A DNA stretch of 64,000 nucleotides from Nematostella vectensis (Eukaryota > Cnidaria > Anthozoa > Actiniaria > Edwardsiidae): NCBI RefSeq assembly GCF_932526225.1, contig NC_064034.1, positions 11,668,887-11,732,886 on the forward strand, read 5' to 3'. The position numbers and the translations under genes are program-made. The notes beneath the pieces were generated by a model. The model searched no databases and had not been told where the DNA came from. It saw nothing but the letters and a program-made list of their open reading frames with translations. Position 1 is the stretch's first letter, and each line of letters starts with the position of its first letter. Shown here piece after piece: positions 1 through 19,400 of the stretch.

Positions 1-393
1 TTCTGTCTAATCTAGAAAACAGGTATAGAAACAACAATCTTAAATTTTATTATAGACTGCCAATGAGCTCAGCCCTGTAGCCAGGGGGGGGGGCAAGACT
101 CAGGGGTGAGAATGATCCACCCCACTTGTCTAGAAGATAGAAGGCATGTGAGCTCAAAATCCTACATTAGCTATGGGCCTTGAGCAATCTTCACATGATT
201 TATATTCTCAGCAAGGTGATCTGTGCTCCATGCAACTTTGTGAGACATTTATTAGAAAATAAATGTTATTATTGTAAACTAGTCTGTTTTTGGCTGCATT
301 AGGGCCATCTGTAGCAAACAGGAGGAGCGAAGTATAGGGTATGTTAATCAATAAAAAAAGAGTATGGTTTTCCAAGGACACTTTAAACTGTAC
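1..393. other. Twinfilin intron sequence, no exon seen
   Basis: Continuation of the twinfilin intron after exon 4. I searched the minus strand for the next conserved segment (an MLYA-like motif) and did not find it. A short G-run at 80-92 is the only low-complexity feature. Confidence 0.5.
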
Positions 394-2395
394 CGGTGAG
401 AAGTCAGGAGAGTATGCAATGAAAAGCCATTCATATCCCTGGTTGTTCTTAGAATCCAATCTGTACAGAATATAGCAGGGCTGCTTCTCCTCCAGGTGTC
501 TAACTACAGCATCATCATAATGTAGAACCAGTCAAGGACAGAAGAGTTAGATGTTGTCAACACAACACACAAAGTTTTTTGGGTGGCCAGGTGGGTATCC
601 AGGGTTCATTGAGTGAAATGACTGTTCAGAGTAAGATCATGTGCATATGATCATATGCACTTGCAAATGACTTTTAAGCTAAATCTCGTCAATACAGTGA
701 AAAAAAATTTGTCATGTGAATGCTCAAAAGGGGGTCTTCACTGTCACCAAAGATGGCTCCCCTTGAAGTGCAATAAAAGAAGGGACTGCCGCCTTAATAC
801 TGTAATCCAATAAGATGAGGGATTCACATCCCCCTGCCCCCAATGAAGAGAGCTGAATTTTTAAAGTTCTGAAAAAAATATCATGCCGATCTGACATGTC
901 TGAAGCAAACCCTACACCACTAGGCTATTTCTGATGCCCAGAAAACCTGAATTGTTTTTCTACAATGTATTTCCTGAGCCAAGGAAGGGTGTGCCCCAGC
1001 CCCTGGTGATAATTCTATCAAAACAATTTGGTGTCATTAGAACTACACCTAATTGATACAGTTTTTATAGCAAAAGGATATCTCTCTCCCAGTCTTTCTT
1101 TGGTTCAGTTGTTGTAATACAAATAAGTTCCTCTGTTGGAATAAAAAAAAGTAAAACATAGTTTGTTCTGTATTCAAAATACACTTAAATTCAAACAATA
1201 ATTATCCTTGTAATACAAATAAGTTCCTCTGTTGGTATAAAAAAAATAAGTTAAACATAGTTTAACATAATAATCATCTTTTTTTATACACACCATTTTC
1301 TATGCCTACTTTGATCATTCTAATATCACCATCTTTGGACCTTGCAAACACAGATTTAAGGTCTTCACTGGCTGAAAGACGAAAACAATTCACATGTAGG
1401 CAGATCAATATGTGTGTCAGCTAGGGATGGGCGTACACACACCTCTAAACTAAAAAAAACCCAGCATATTCTTATTCTTTAATATTTGTATATGATGTCT
1501 ATGCATGTCAACCCTCCCCCCCCCCCTTGACAAATCTTGTGTCAGTGTGATATACTGTATGTCCAATAAAAGAGGGCAAAACACTAAACACTGATCTTCC
1601 TGAATCTCCAGGGACTTCACCAGTTTCAGTGTAGAAAAATATATATAGTATTTTGTCACAATCAAACCTTTAGACTATTGTTTCAATACTCTCACCCAAA
1701 CAACAAACAATTCCAAATTACTGCGACAACAATGGAATTAAGCACTTTATTATTTCTACCACATATTGAAATTGCTAACTTATTGTCTTCAGTGTCTCTA
1801 CTAATCTGTAAGCTATAATCTGATAGTGATTATCACTACCTGAGATTCTTATGGTAATGACTGCCATCCAAATGCCCGGACAATGTGTTGATAAGGGACG
1901 ATAAAGGCGGAGGGTAGGTTCAAAACAAATGCTATACACTACACGTTGCATTACAACTTGCAGTAAACAATCCACAATACGCTTATCTTATCAGCAAACT
2001 TTTTTACTTGGAGAAAAGTGATATGTGGCTTCAAAATTATCAAAAAGGAAATCGTGATCCATCAAAATAGATTCTTACTCTTACAAACTTGCACAAACAT
2101 GGCTGGGTGCAAATTTGATCGTTCATTATGATCAAGCAAGGAAATGTGTTATGGATTGGGTCTTTAGGTGAGAGCGTTTATATACTTCAAGACAAAGAGC
2201 ATGATAATGAAATAGACCTCACCACATTTAAGTAATTCGAAAATCATTGAAAGATAAGAAGGTTTGCAATTGGACATTCAGCAGGGGCTTTCAACCGAGT
2301 AGTCCCGAAGAATTCGTGAAAATGTTGGCAACCTGAGGTTGAAAAACCGGTCTAAGTCAATATTTCTTACCTTGAATGCCTGTTTGATGAGACAT
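394..2395 (-). CDS. TWF: Twinfilin, 5' part (partial, runs off the left edge)
   Basis: Actin-monomer-binding ADF-homology protein of the cytosol that caps barbed ends and sequesters ADP-actin (family knowledge). Four coding exons are read on the minus strand: 2371-2395 (MSHQTGIQ, the conserved twinfilin N-terminus), 1294-1371, 1082-1132 and 394-521. Phases join without a break (1, 1, 1, 0), giving 94 residues of the first ADF-H domain. The last exon carries [11 protein letters not shown] and [16 protein letters not shown], close to vertebrate TWF1/2. The exon 3/exon 4 intron (522-1081) only works as an AT-AC U12-type intron. A second copy of the exon 3 acceptor lies 96 bp upstream in intron 2. 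The donor after exon 4 is gtacag. The next exon was not found in 1-393 and is presumably outside the window. The gene is head-to-head with GMPPB. Confidence 0.9.
522..1081 (-). other. U12-type AT-AC intron of twinfilin
   Basis: On the minus strand the exon ends GGGAGAGAG and the intron begins ATATCCTTTT, the textbook minor-spliceosome donor. The intron ends TCCTTGACTGGTTCTAC, where TCCTTGAC matches the U12 branch site about 10 nt before a terminal AC. Splicing here restores [19 protein letters not shown], which aligns with twinfilin. No GT-AG choice nearby keeps the frame, because reading on meets TAA. Confidence 0.88.
1110..1262. repeat. Direct duplication of the twinfilin exon 3 acceptor region
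   Basis: Two copies of about 53 bp (roughly 1112-1165 and 1208-1262), offset by 96 bp, sharing TAATACAAATAAGTTCCTCT. Each holds the acceptor CCAACAG|AGGAACTT on the minus strand. The upstream copy leaves only a 64-nt intron and would add a TGA stop soon after the junction. Confidence 0.8.
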
Positions 2396-9336
<6,941 letters not shown>

Positions 9337-10355
9337 CCGTAACTACAGCTTAAATTAGAGTTTAATCCACGAATCAAATTAAAGCGCACGCCAATCAAAG
9401 TAATACGTTTACCAATCAGACGGAAAATAACATCCGCAAGAATTGTATCATAATAATATAGCTGGTCATATTTCACGAGCATTTTAGGTTTTTAGGGCAA
9501 ATGGTTTTTCCTCCGCATGTCAAAGATTTTCTTCTTCCGAAAATGCCTATACCCTCACCTCACGGAGTTATTTTTCGACCAAGAACGTCTACACTAGAAG
9601 ACGTGCAACAAACCAAACATACAACAAACCCCAGGATTACCCATTTCCTTTGGGAAGCTTGTCAAACAGCAAGCAGTCATTTTAAAAATGATAGGGTAAA
9701 TAAATGGTGAATTTTAATAAGTATTTGTGACAGTAATGCATACTAAATTACCAAGTGGTCACCGCAGGCCACTTCCCAGGCTCTCGCGCGGTAAGTCCCC
9801 AAGTAGCCGCTGGTTGCCATCGAGCATGCGCAGTGATGTAGATAGGGCTGTTCTGTTACTAACAACTAATGTAAATTCATGTAAAATAAAAATAACAAGT
9901 ACTTTACTTGCGTGTCGGACGCCTTACACTTTTTAGACCCTATTCCAATTTGATAATCATTTCAATTCTGCACTTAGAAAGCACGTGACTTTTTGGTTGG
10001 CAAACTCGCTCACTCTACGGCTTTTGGCAGCAAAATAACAAACAAAAGCAAATGCGCCAGTCGGATGACAAAAAGGGCTTACTGTATTTCCATTGAAAGA
10101 TTTTTCCCCTCTCTGGCTTGACTGCCGTAGCCATTTTTGTGTTTATTTGAAAGAAAAAATGACAACATCCAAATCGAAGTTGGCCAGACATTGCTAGGCA
10201 TCCATGACAAAAAATGATTTATTAAATCGACAGAAGATTCCGCTCGATATTATTACTCACACACTAAAAGAAACTTCCAAAAGACGCATTGCTTTTATAC
10301 AATTTTGAGATATTTCTTTGCGTTTTCCGTTAAAAAAAATCATTGTTGGAGGGTA
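9337..10355. other. Intergenic, GMPPB 3' side
   Basis: No convincing gene. A polyadenylation signal AATAAA at 9699-9704 is a plausible GMPPB 3' end (363 nt after the stop). The short ORFs here show no recognised motif. Confidence 0.4.
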
Positions 10356-10636
10356 CAAGGGCGGTAGAAATAGTGTTTGTTTGGCTAAATTCTGATAATA
10401 AACCAATTTTCCTCTAATTTGGCTGAAGTGTGCTTTGTTTGCGTGCCGAGCACGTTTCGGCTGCGCGTCGGGTCAGTTCGCGGGGGGGTAGTCGCTCGGA
10501 TTACGCAACGTAACTTGACCGGGTTTTCTAATCAAACACGGAGAGCACGTCCCAAAAAGGCGCATTTTAGCCAAATTAGAGGGAAATTCGTTGTTTATTA
10601 TCAGAGTTTTGCCTAACAATGTTCCTACCGCCCTTG
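10356..10636. mobile_element. MITE with long terminal inverted repeats
   Basis: A 281-bp element starting CAAGGGCGGTAG and ending CTACCGCCCTTG. The arms, about 67 bp, pair with mismatches (CTGATAATAAAC and CCTCTAATTTGGC are shared). The GC-rich middle holds only a 65-codon ORF without known motifs. No clear target duplication was seen, so the superfamily is unassigned. Confidence 0.82.
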
Positions 10637-10658
10637 AGAGTACGGGAGACTTTCGCTT

Positions 10659-10671
10659 CCAAGATGGCGGC
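10659..10671 (+). promoter_or_regulatory. YY1-like motif
   Basis: CCAAGATGGCGGC matches the animal YY1 site often found just at transcription starts. It sits beside the MITE in a GC-richer stretch, 2.7 kb upstream of the kinase gene ATG. A link to that gene is speculative. The ATG inside it opens only a short ORF. Confidence 0.3.
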
Positions 10672-13373
10672 GGTGCGTTCCACAGGAAGCCCAGAGAGAA
10701 GCTCGTGGTTCTAATAGCTACTTCTGTCGATTACACCGAGTGCTGTGCGTGACTAATATATAATGTAAAGCTCCCGCCGCGTGTGTGAATATTAACTTGT
10801 TACCGTATACTAGTTATAGGCGTGTGTTTTCTACGTGTTTCACGTCTCAGCGTTCTTGCCTGCTCCATTTGCACTTCACGCTTCTCTAGTTGTTTCCCGA
10901 CTGGCGGGGTGCTCCTTAATGAGTAATATTCCGACTATAACCAAACCTACCGTCGCTTGAAGGCTTTATGTTAATTTAAGAGAGACACTAATTTGGACCG
11001 GATTGTTTAGAAAATCCCAGAGTGGTTACCAAGATAAGAAACGGGAATTCAAAAGTTCTATGTAATGCGCATTTTTGTTGCTCTCAACGCTGCTCTTGCA
11101 TTTTCTTTTTTTTTTAACTCCTTGTGTTATGATATTTTGTCTTTTTTTTCAAGCGGCACGGGTCTTCATTAGATTAGTCAAAAGGGTGTGTCTTTAGTGG
11201 ACGGAGAGTCTTTCCAACTTATTCCATCAAAAGCAACTTATTTGAAGGCGCGCCCTGGTAGCCATCAGTCTGTTTGTAGCTAGCGCAGTAAGTGATACCT
11301 GCGGGCAGAGAGATTCTTATTTTTACGCTCAGCCATTTCCATCAAGTTTATCACTTAACTCTAAATAAGGTTCGCTCAAATTGATATCCTTCGCCTATAA
11401 CTCTGTTTAAAATAATTTTTCCCGCTCATACTTTACGTGTCATATTAACGAGACGATAATATAATTATACCGTAGTCGCCTTTTTTATACTTTTGTCATT
11501 GGTCACAAATAACTCGGGCAACTAATAATTCGGCTTCGCTGCAGGCAAAAAAACATCATCAAAGCGCACGCTTAGGGGCACGATTTAATAACGGATCTTA
11601 TAGATTAGAGATGAATTACGCTGCGAATCCAGTCAGATGCTGCATGCTCATGTGATGGTATGAGGCGGAGATATTTTGTTTAGTCATTTCAGTTTTTACA
11701 GTAGACCGGTTGCCATACAACCCCCTTTCCCCACCCCATTAAATAAACTTTAACCTTCACCCTATTACATATGTAAGCAGGAGATAGAAACTTTCCATTT
11801 TCTTTGCTTTCTGCTGCTTATGTTAAAAGGAAATCGTGTGCGAACCGGCAAACCATAAACAAGAAAAAAAATGCACAAGTGATTGAAATACTTCAGCTTC
11901 ATGTATGATTAAAATATGTATGGAGAAAATGCTCCCTCATCCTTGGTATTTTGCCGGATGACGTCTAGAAATTTGCGGCTGGCAGAGCTATTTTAAAGTT
12001 AACAACTAGATTACCTGCTTGAAAAATCGTTAAAGAATAAAAACCCAAAAGTTTTTTTTTTTTTTACCAGAGCGACGTTTCTTTTCTTTTTCGCAAAAGG
12101 AATACAACTATTTTAAATAACGTAAAGTTATATTCTATGGGTCATGTTGTGTAATATGTACCTTGGTTCGCATTGGGTTTGTAGTAAACCAGTGGAACCC
12201 ATTAAATCGAGCCCTCAAAAAAAAAAAAACCAAAAACAGCAAGTTAGCGGGGAGCTTTATCCAAGTAGAAATAACGGGAAAATAGTCAGTTCAAGTTATC
12301 GCTGATGCTCGAGTGATCCAAGTAAAAATAACTGAAAAATAGTATCGGGATCTTCAGTCAGTTCGGGTTAGCGGGAATTTCTTGTTATCCAAGCTCGAGT
12401 TTTCGGGGTTATTGTAGATTCTTTTGAGCCATGTTTTACATCACTATAAATCTGAGAGAATCCAGATCACATTAATATCCATACGGTCAGTATTCTCTGT
12501 AATACAGGTATTCAGTATGCATTGATGCTTTGCGGGCTTGCGAATCATATGTTTGATACGCGATATGATGGTTTGGTATTTATTAAAAATCTCTTTTAAA
12601 ATGCGAGCTTAAAAGTGTTTTGGATGCGATGCTTCACTAAGGTTGATAAAAGAGCGTTAGTGGAGATTACTCAACGTGCTTTTGACCTGTGGCAAATATT
12701 GGCAAGGTTCCCGGGTGCAATTATTATGTCAGTACGTCGCATTGCTGCATAAACCAGACAAGTTATATAATCAAAGCGGACTTAATATTGATGCCATACC
12801 ACATATGTTGGTGAACAAATCGTAGTAATTGCTTAGAAGCGAGCCTTAAATCGGACGCATAATCTGATGAGCTTGGTCATTCGGTTCTTGCATCTGTGCG
12901 ACTGGGTAAGGTAGATCTTTAAGCCCAAATGGAACAAATGCCTTTTACTCAGCATCATTTGGCTTTAATAATTTAGAAAATTTCTTTTGTGCGGATTTTT
13001 GTGCGCAGTTTTTTCTCGTGAAGTCTACCTAGTTTTTTTTGGCGTGGCTGCTATGGCAGATCAGTCTTGTATTTTATTCATTATGTGACGTTAACCTGGG
13101 AAATGCTTTTCAATAACATGTTGTGTAAACAGGGCGTTAATTGATTATCAAGTGGCTCCTTTCAGTTAGCCACTCAGCAATGAGCAAAAGCTGATTGTAC
13201 CGGGAGTAGAGCCGCCATTTCCGCCGGTACTAAATGGTGCGCAGGGACTAGACCGAGCTCACGTATGGCTTAAATGGCTTGAATGCCTTGGTGTTGCCAT
13301 TTATGGTTCAGCTTTCAGAGGAAGACAGGCGTCTCTTAGATAATTGAGTTTTTCCAAGTTAAGCGTTATAAGT
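10672..13373. other. Intergenic / upstream region of the receptor kinase
   Basis: AT-rich, no ORF of note. At about 12260-12415 there are short direct repeats (ATCCAAGTA.AAATAAC, GTCAGTTC.GGTTA) that look like decayed MITE sequence. GCCGCCATTTCC at 13211-13222 is a reverse YY1-like site about 155 bp before the kinase ATG and could mark its start site. Confidence 0.35.
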
Positions 13374-13446
13374 ATGGATTGTTGGATAATCTTCGTCTTC
13401 GGTTTTGTGGATATCGTCGTCTTGACTCCATCATCGTCATTTTCAG
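13374..13446 (+). CDS. Kinase receptor exon 1: signal peptide
   Basis: Encodes [20 protein letters not shown] and four further residues, a short N-region followed by a hydrophobic core. It ends in phase 1 at TTTTCAG|GTATAA and joins the vWA exon as Ala. Weaker than the other exons because no homology supports it, but it is the only ATG exon upstream with matching phase and a signal-like sequence. Confidence 0.65.
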
Positions 13447-16400
13447 GTATAATTTAAAAGAACACCTTGTTATGTGGTTGACAAGTTGCATAAGCTGACA
13501 GAGTAAAAATAATGCAAGTTTTCCCAAAAAAAGGTCTGGTTAACTTCGGTAAGCTTGAATTTTTGCATAAAGGTTCCTTATGTTATGTAAACCAACTTAT
13601 CAAAATGTTTTTTTTTCAAATGGATTCGTCCTCGAGATATAAGGCTTGAAATGCAATTTTCAAATGTTCAAAGTGTGAATTCTCCTCGTTTTTAGGGAGA
13701 AGTCGGGCTCTGATAAAAAAATTAAGCCAACTTTGCTCGCTAATATCTAAATTTCATGTCTTTTAAATTTCTTTAATATTTGGAATTAAGCTTTTAGTCA
13801 TTAGGATCTCCTTGTATGCGGAATATTGAGCTTATATAATATTGAGAATTGGAAAATTTCATGCCATTTTTGCTCTGTCGCATAAGCTGGGTTATTACAC
13901 TTTGAAATGCTTGCTTAGAAGGAGAATCACATTCAAAATTAAGCCCATTTAATTAGACCCGCAGATTTGATTGAAAGCAAGGTCTTCAATTTAATATATT
14001 GTTCTTTATCGATGACTTAAAAAGAATCATTAGATGAAACAAGCAATTTTTGGTTGATAATGCCGAACAAACTACCTGAGGTATCTATATCTTTTACTAA
14101 GCCGCAGTTTACTGCTAAGGTTCGAAAAAAGACTAATCTCGCAATTTTCAATTCATAGCTAGTTAGTTAAACTAGACTTATATCTGATTATCTGCGGTGT
14201 AACGAGAACAAAACTCTGATCTTCAGATACGCAACATTTTTTGCCAAAGCAAAGTGCGACGGCGCCCTTGTGATCTTAGACTATAAGCTATCTGAAAGAT
14301 TATCTTGCTTGCAGCAACTCAAACAAATGGGAGATTTCTAAAAGACCTCGATGTTATCTTAATCGATGATCCTTCCCTGGTCGTTCGCAAACGAGACAGA
14401 AACAAAGACTTGGAATGGATTCAGAGGACTATTGACATGGTGTCAGACGTGGGACCGAACAACCGCATCGCCGTACTGACGGCCGGACAAGCCATAGGAT
14501 TCGACACTTTTAGTTTGCCTCGCGACAAGCAACAATACTACAAGGCCGTCAGCGAGCATCACTCGACCGTAGGGCAACTGAGTTTTGGCCTTACTAAGAT
14601 CGAAATAGGGAACGTCTTTTCGCTCGCTACGAAAATAGCGGAGGAAAAAACGCGACCCGATGCTATGAAACTTGCATTTCTAGTTCTGGATTATTCGGTG
14701 CATGCCTTAAATAATGACGTGGCTGCTGAAAAAATAGTAACTGATACTCTCAAGCGAAAAGGTTACGTGGTGTTGTGTATCGGTGTTGGAAAATTGATTG
14801 ACAGAAGGTTGCAATTAATGGCAAGCAGCCCAAATCTTACTTACTGGATAAGCGGCCTTGATCGATTGCCGAATGTTGCAGACAAAATACCACCAATGTG
14901 GGAACTTTTCGACGTCCCAGGTACGGAAATGTATTATAATACTACCCTGTTTTTTTTCTGTACATTTTATGGTGACCTTACTGTAATTGTTGACCTTTTT
15001 TGCGACTTTTAACGATGATATATTTTCTGTTTTTATTATTTATTATTGATATCACTTTTTTACTATGATGTTAATAGTAATTTTGTTGTTGTTTGAATGA
15101 TATGTTGATGTTATTCATGTTACTTATTGTTTTGGATGCTCTTTTTGAGCGCGTTACTTATTGTTTTTCTTGTCGTTTGCCTGTTATAAAAAGGGAAAAT
15201 TCTGGTAGAAATTTAGAAAGCAAGCTAGCGAACTTCCCTGAGGGTCTCGATATATATAGAATTTAATACAAATTTAATCGAGAATGTCGCAAAAGCTTCC
15301 GATTAATCTCACACTTGGTATTGATAAAATGGTGGCAGACACTGGCACCTTGATGTTAGCCATACTTTTGTAGTTATTGTGTTCATTCGTCAGTGCAATA
15401 CACATAAGGTTAAAAAGTCGAAATAACTTTATTAGAACAAATATTTATGTTTTATTTACCAAATTCAATGGAAAAAGTTTTCCCAAATCAGCCGATTGAA
15501 ACGGATGCTTTCTCACACTTTTTTTTAGGTTAAGGCTTTTTAGGCTTAGAACGATCATATATTTCGAGACGCAAAGTGCATTGGTTTTGTACACAGAGAC
15601 TTGTGACTAAAATCATATCTATATCTCATTTTTCACTGCAAATGGTGGTAGTATACAGTGTTCATCTTTGTGCCTGTTTGGAACAAGTTTGTCGCTCTGT
15701 AGTGCTGTGCCTCTCACCAGTCGCTTCTGGGTTCGATTCCTGGGTCCAACGTGAGTTGTGTTAGTTGGTTGTCTCTTTGCTTACTGAGCGTACTTATTCT
15801 GCTTCTCCGGTTTTCTTTGCCCAACAAAACCAAAATTTTTTAAGCTGTGTTGGTCAGACACGAGTTGTATGGTGGCAAGCTGAGGCGCCCCCTGTGCCCC
15901 CGACTCGACCACGTTTTTTTTTTACTCTCATAATTCAGCATTCCAGCTACAAGGAGGTTGATTAGATTCCAATGTTTATTAGCTATATTTATTTACTGTT
16001 CATGTTCTCTTCATCTCGTGTTTCATTACATTTGTTTCTGTATCTTGGGCTTACTGTTTAAGTGCTTTGTCCGAGGCTTCCGAAAAGGCGTGTATTCTCA
16101 GTTGCTTAAGAGACCCCATTCAATAGTTTTTTTAAAAAAGTGTTTAATGCATTAAACTTAATCCTCTAAATATTTTTATCTTCTTTACGGTATCTCCATT
16201 TCAAAAAAATTAACGTCAATTTCCTATATTGAAAATAAAGTACACTCAAATCCAAAAACAAAATAAAAAGGAAATTGCTTATAGTCAACCGGCCATGAAG
16301 GAGGTCTGCGTGGCAATTATACAATTAAAACATTTAAGAAAAAAATAATCTAAGTGTTAAATTGATACCTTTGATTTTTATAGAACACAGGGTTTTTCTT

Positions 16401-19400
16401 TAAAAAAATCATTTTAAGAACTATAGATGCTTCAAATTGCTCTCAACAAGATGAATTCAAATCGGATTTAGCTATAAAAAAGCAACATTAATACTTCTTT
16501 CGCTGAATGCATTTTCTAATCATTCCCAGACAGACGATAGGACTCTAAGATACAAAGTTCCCGCAGGCTAGGAGCCTTGGCCATTCTCAATCGACAAAAC
16601 CATTAGTCGCTATTAAAGTAAACGTATACTAAGAGAATAAACAAGGGAGATAATTTTAGTTACTAGGCGCGCGCCATGTTAAATCCCATTTACAAAAATA
16701 AAAACAACCCAAATTGCACCTAAATAAAAGTCTATATAACCAATTGATCTAGATCATCTAATAGAAAGAAGATATATAAGACTTTTATTTAATTTCCCAG
16801 CATAATTTGCGTTACTTATCAGGGGGGGGGGGGGAGTATTTATATTCGAATCCCTTCCACGCAAAAGAATGATAACGCTTGTGAGCATAATAACGTGTCT
16901 CGGTTATTGGATCTACATCTCCAAAAAATGTTTCTATCGAAAGGACTTACGTAAAGAATGTCGATCAACCACTCCTTTGTTCAGTATTGAAAATACAGCG
17001 ATTTATTCGCTAAAAAACTTCAAAAGAACAATCTACGAGTGAAGTCTGACGATGTTTGATTGAAAATATCTTGGATACTCGCTTGAATTAGCCGATGGAT
17101 ATGTAGGCTTTTTCTGACTCGGCAATGTGCGAAAAGTACAATAATGGTGGCCATGAAATTGAAACGCGATCTCGTCAGACGTCTTGATCTGTATTTTGAA
17201 TATGAAAGTTTGTCTATTTCTTTTTTAGTCAAATAACTTGCGTTAGGGGGACTTTGACCGCACAAATACAAGAAGTGTAAGGCCGGATTCAAGCTTTTTT
17301 TAGTAATTGTTTTAGGGAAATGTTGTATACAACTATTTCAAATAAGGTTGCACTCCGAGAATCTATGTGTCATAACCCGCAGTGCTTCATGGGTATCAAA
17401 TAAATAAGCGTAAATAAAGACAAACACAGGTTAGGAGAGCTTTAGTATTCTTGTTTATGTACTTATAAACGTTCACACGGCGTTCAGAGACCAGGATTCA
17501 GCCATTCTTGCAAAATATCCAGAAAGGAAAGCACCCTTCTCTGTCGGCTGATTCGGAAACTATTGCGATATATTTTTTAATGAATCTAGTAAATGAATCT
17601 TTGTTTGTAGATTGTTGTTTCGAGATTTCGTCACAAAATTTGTCTTCAGATACTGAGTGAAAACAATAACGAAGCGTGGCTGACCAGGTATCTTTAAAGC
17701 TTGCCCCTTCATCCAAATGTGTGTCTCGTTAGTGGGAGGATAAAAAAGTACCAAAGCCTCCTCATGTTGTTCGCTTGTAGCCATCACGTTGCAGGGACCA
17801 GGCTTGAACCCGGCAAGTGGGTCCGCCTACGTAAACCTCCGAGGTGCCCAGACTCCGCTCGCCCTCCAACCAAACGGCTCGGCCGGATATGACGTCATAT
17901 GCTCCATTCTGGGATTCAATGGGACATTAGAAGGAAAACCCGCCTACCTTGAAGAAAACCAGACGCAGGCATGTGCACCTGTCACAGCTAATGGGCCATG
18001 CGATGCTGGGGATTTCTTTGAGAAACCGTTGGGCTGCTTGAACATCTCGGAGACTTTTGAAGACTGCACTCAAACGGAACACATTACTTGCCAAGGTATT
18101 CTGGACAGTGCTGGGAAAAGGGGGCGGTGGAGGAGTACATGGACAATGCTGGAGAAATGGGGCGGTGGAGGGGGTATAGAGACTTAAGTGGACTGTACTT
18201 AAACAGAACACATTACTTGCCAAGGTATTCTGGACAATGCTGGGGAAATGGGGCGGTTGAAGGGGTATAGAGACTTAAGTGGACTGCACTCAAACGGAAC
18301 ACATTACTTGTCAAGGTATTCTGGACAATGCTGGGGAAATGGGGCGGTTGAAGGGGTATAGAGACTTTACTGGACTGCACTCAAACGAAACACATTACTG
18401 GTCAAGGTATTTTGGACAGTGCTAGGGAAATGGGGCGGTGGAAGGGGTATAGAGACTTAAGTGGACTGTACTTAAACAGAACACATTACTTGCCAAGGTA
18501 TTCTGGACAATGCTGGGGAAATGGGGCGGTTGAAGGGGTATAGAGACTTAAGTGGACTGCACTCAAACGGAACACATTACTTGTCAAGGTATTCTGGACA
18601 ATGCTGGGGAAATGGGGCGGTTGAAGGGGTATAGAGACTTTACTGGACTGCACTCAAACGAAACACATTACTGGTCAAGGTATTCTGGACAATGCTGGGG
18701 AAATGGGGCGGTTGAAGGGGTATAGAGACTTTACTGGACTGCACTCAAACGAAACACATTACTGGTCAAGGTATTCTGGACAATGCTTGGGAAAGGGGGT
18801 GGTGGAAGGGGTATAGAGACTTTACTGGACTTCACCCAAACGGAACACCTTACTTGCCAAGGTATTCTGGACAGTGCTAGGGAAATGGGGGCGGTGGAAG
18901 GGGTATAGAGACTTAAGTTGACTGCACTCAAACGAAACACATTACTGGTCAAGGTATTTTGGACAATGCTTGGGAAAGGGGGTGGTGGAAGGGGTATAGA
19001 GACTTTACTGGACTGCACTCAAACGAAACACATTACTGGTCAAGGTATTTTGGACAGTGCTAGGGAAATGGGGCGGTGGAAGGGGTATAGAGACTTTACT
19101 GGACTGCACCCAAACAAAACACATTACTGGTCAAGGTATTCTGGACAATGCTTGTGAAAGGGGGCGGTTGAAGGGGTATAGAGACTTCAGTGGACTGTAC
19201 TTAAACAGAACACATTAATGGTCAAGGTATTCTGGACAATGCTTGTGAAAGGGGGCGGTTGAAGGGGTATAGAGACTTAAGTGGACTGTACTTAAACAGA
19301 ACACATTAATGGTCGAGGTATTCTGGACAATGCTGGAAAATAGGGGGTGGTGGAAGGGGTATAGAGACTTTACTGGACTGCACGCAAACAAAACACATTA

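Noticed and set aside
208-459. 83-codon minus-strand ORF as a stand-alone gene
   Set aside because: Its first part is twinfilin exon 4 in the right frame. The rest is intron read-through past the donor at 393.
10419-10616. 65-codon ORF
   Set aside because: Lies wholly inside the MITE and its arms. No transposase motif.
17787-17795. Acceptor at 17794 for kinase exon 3
   Set aside because: Gives the wrong phase after exon 2 and a stop. The AG at 17780 keeps the frame and the SRCR sequence.
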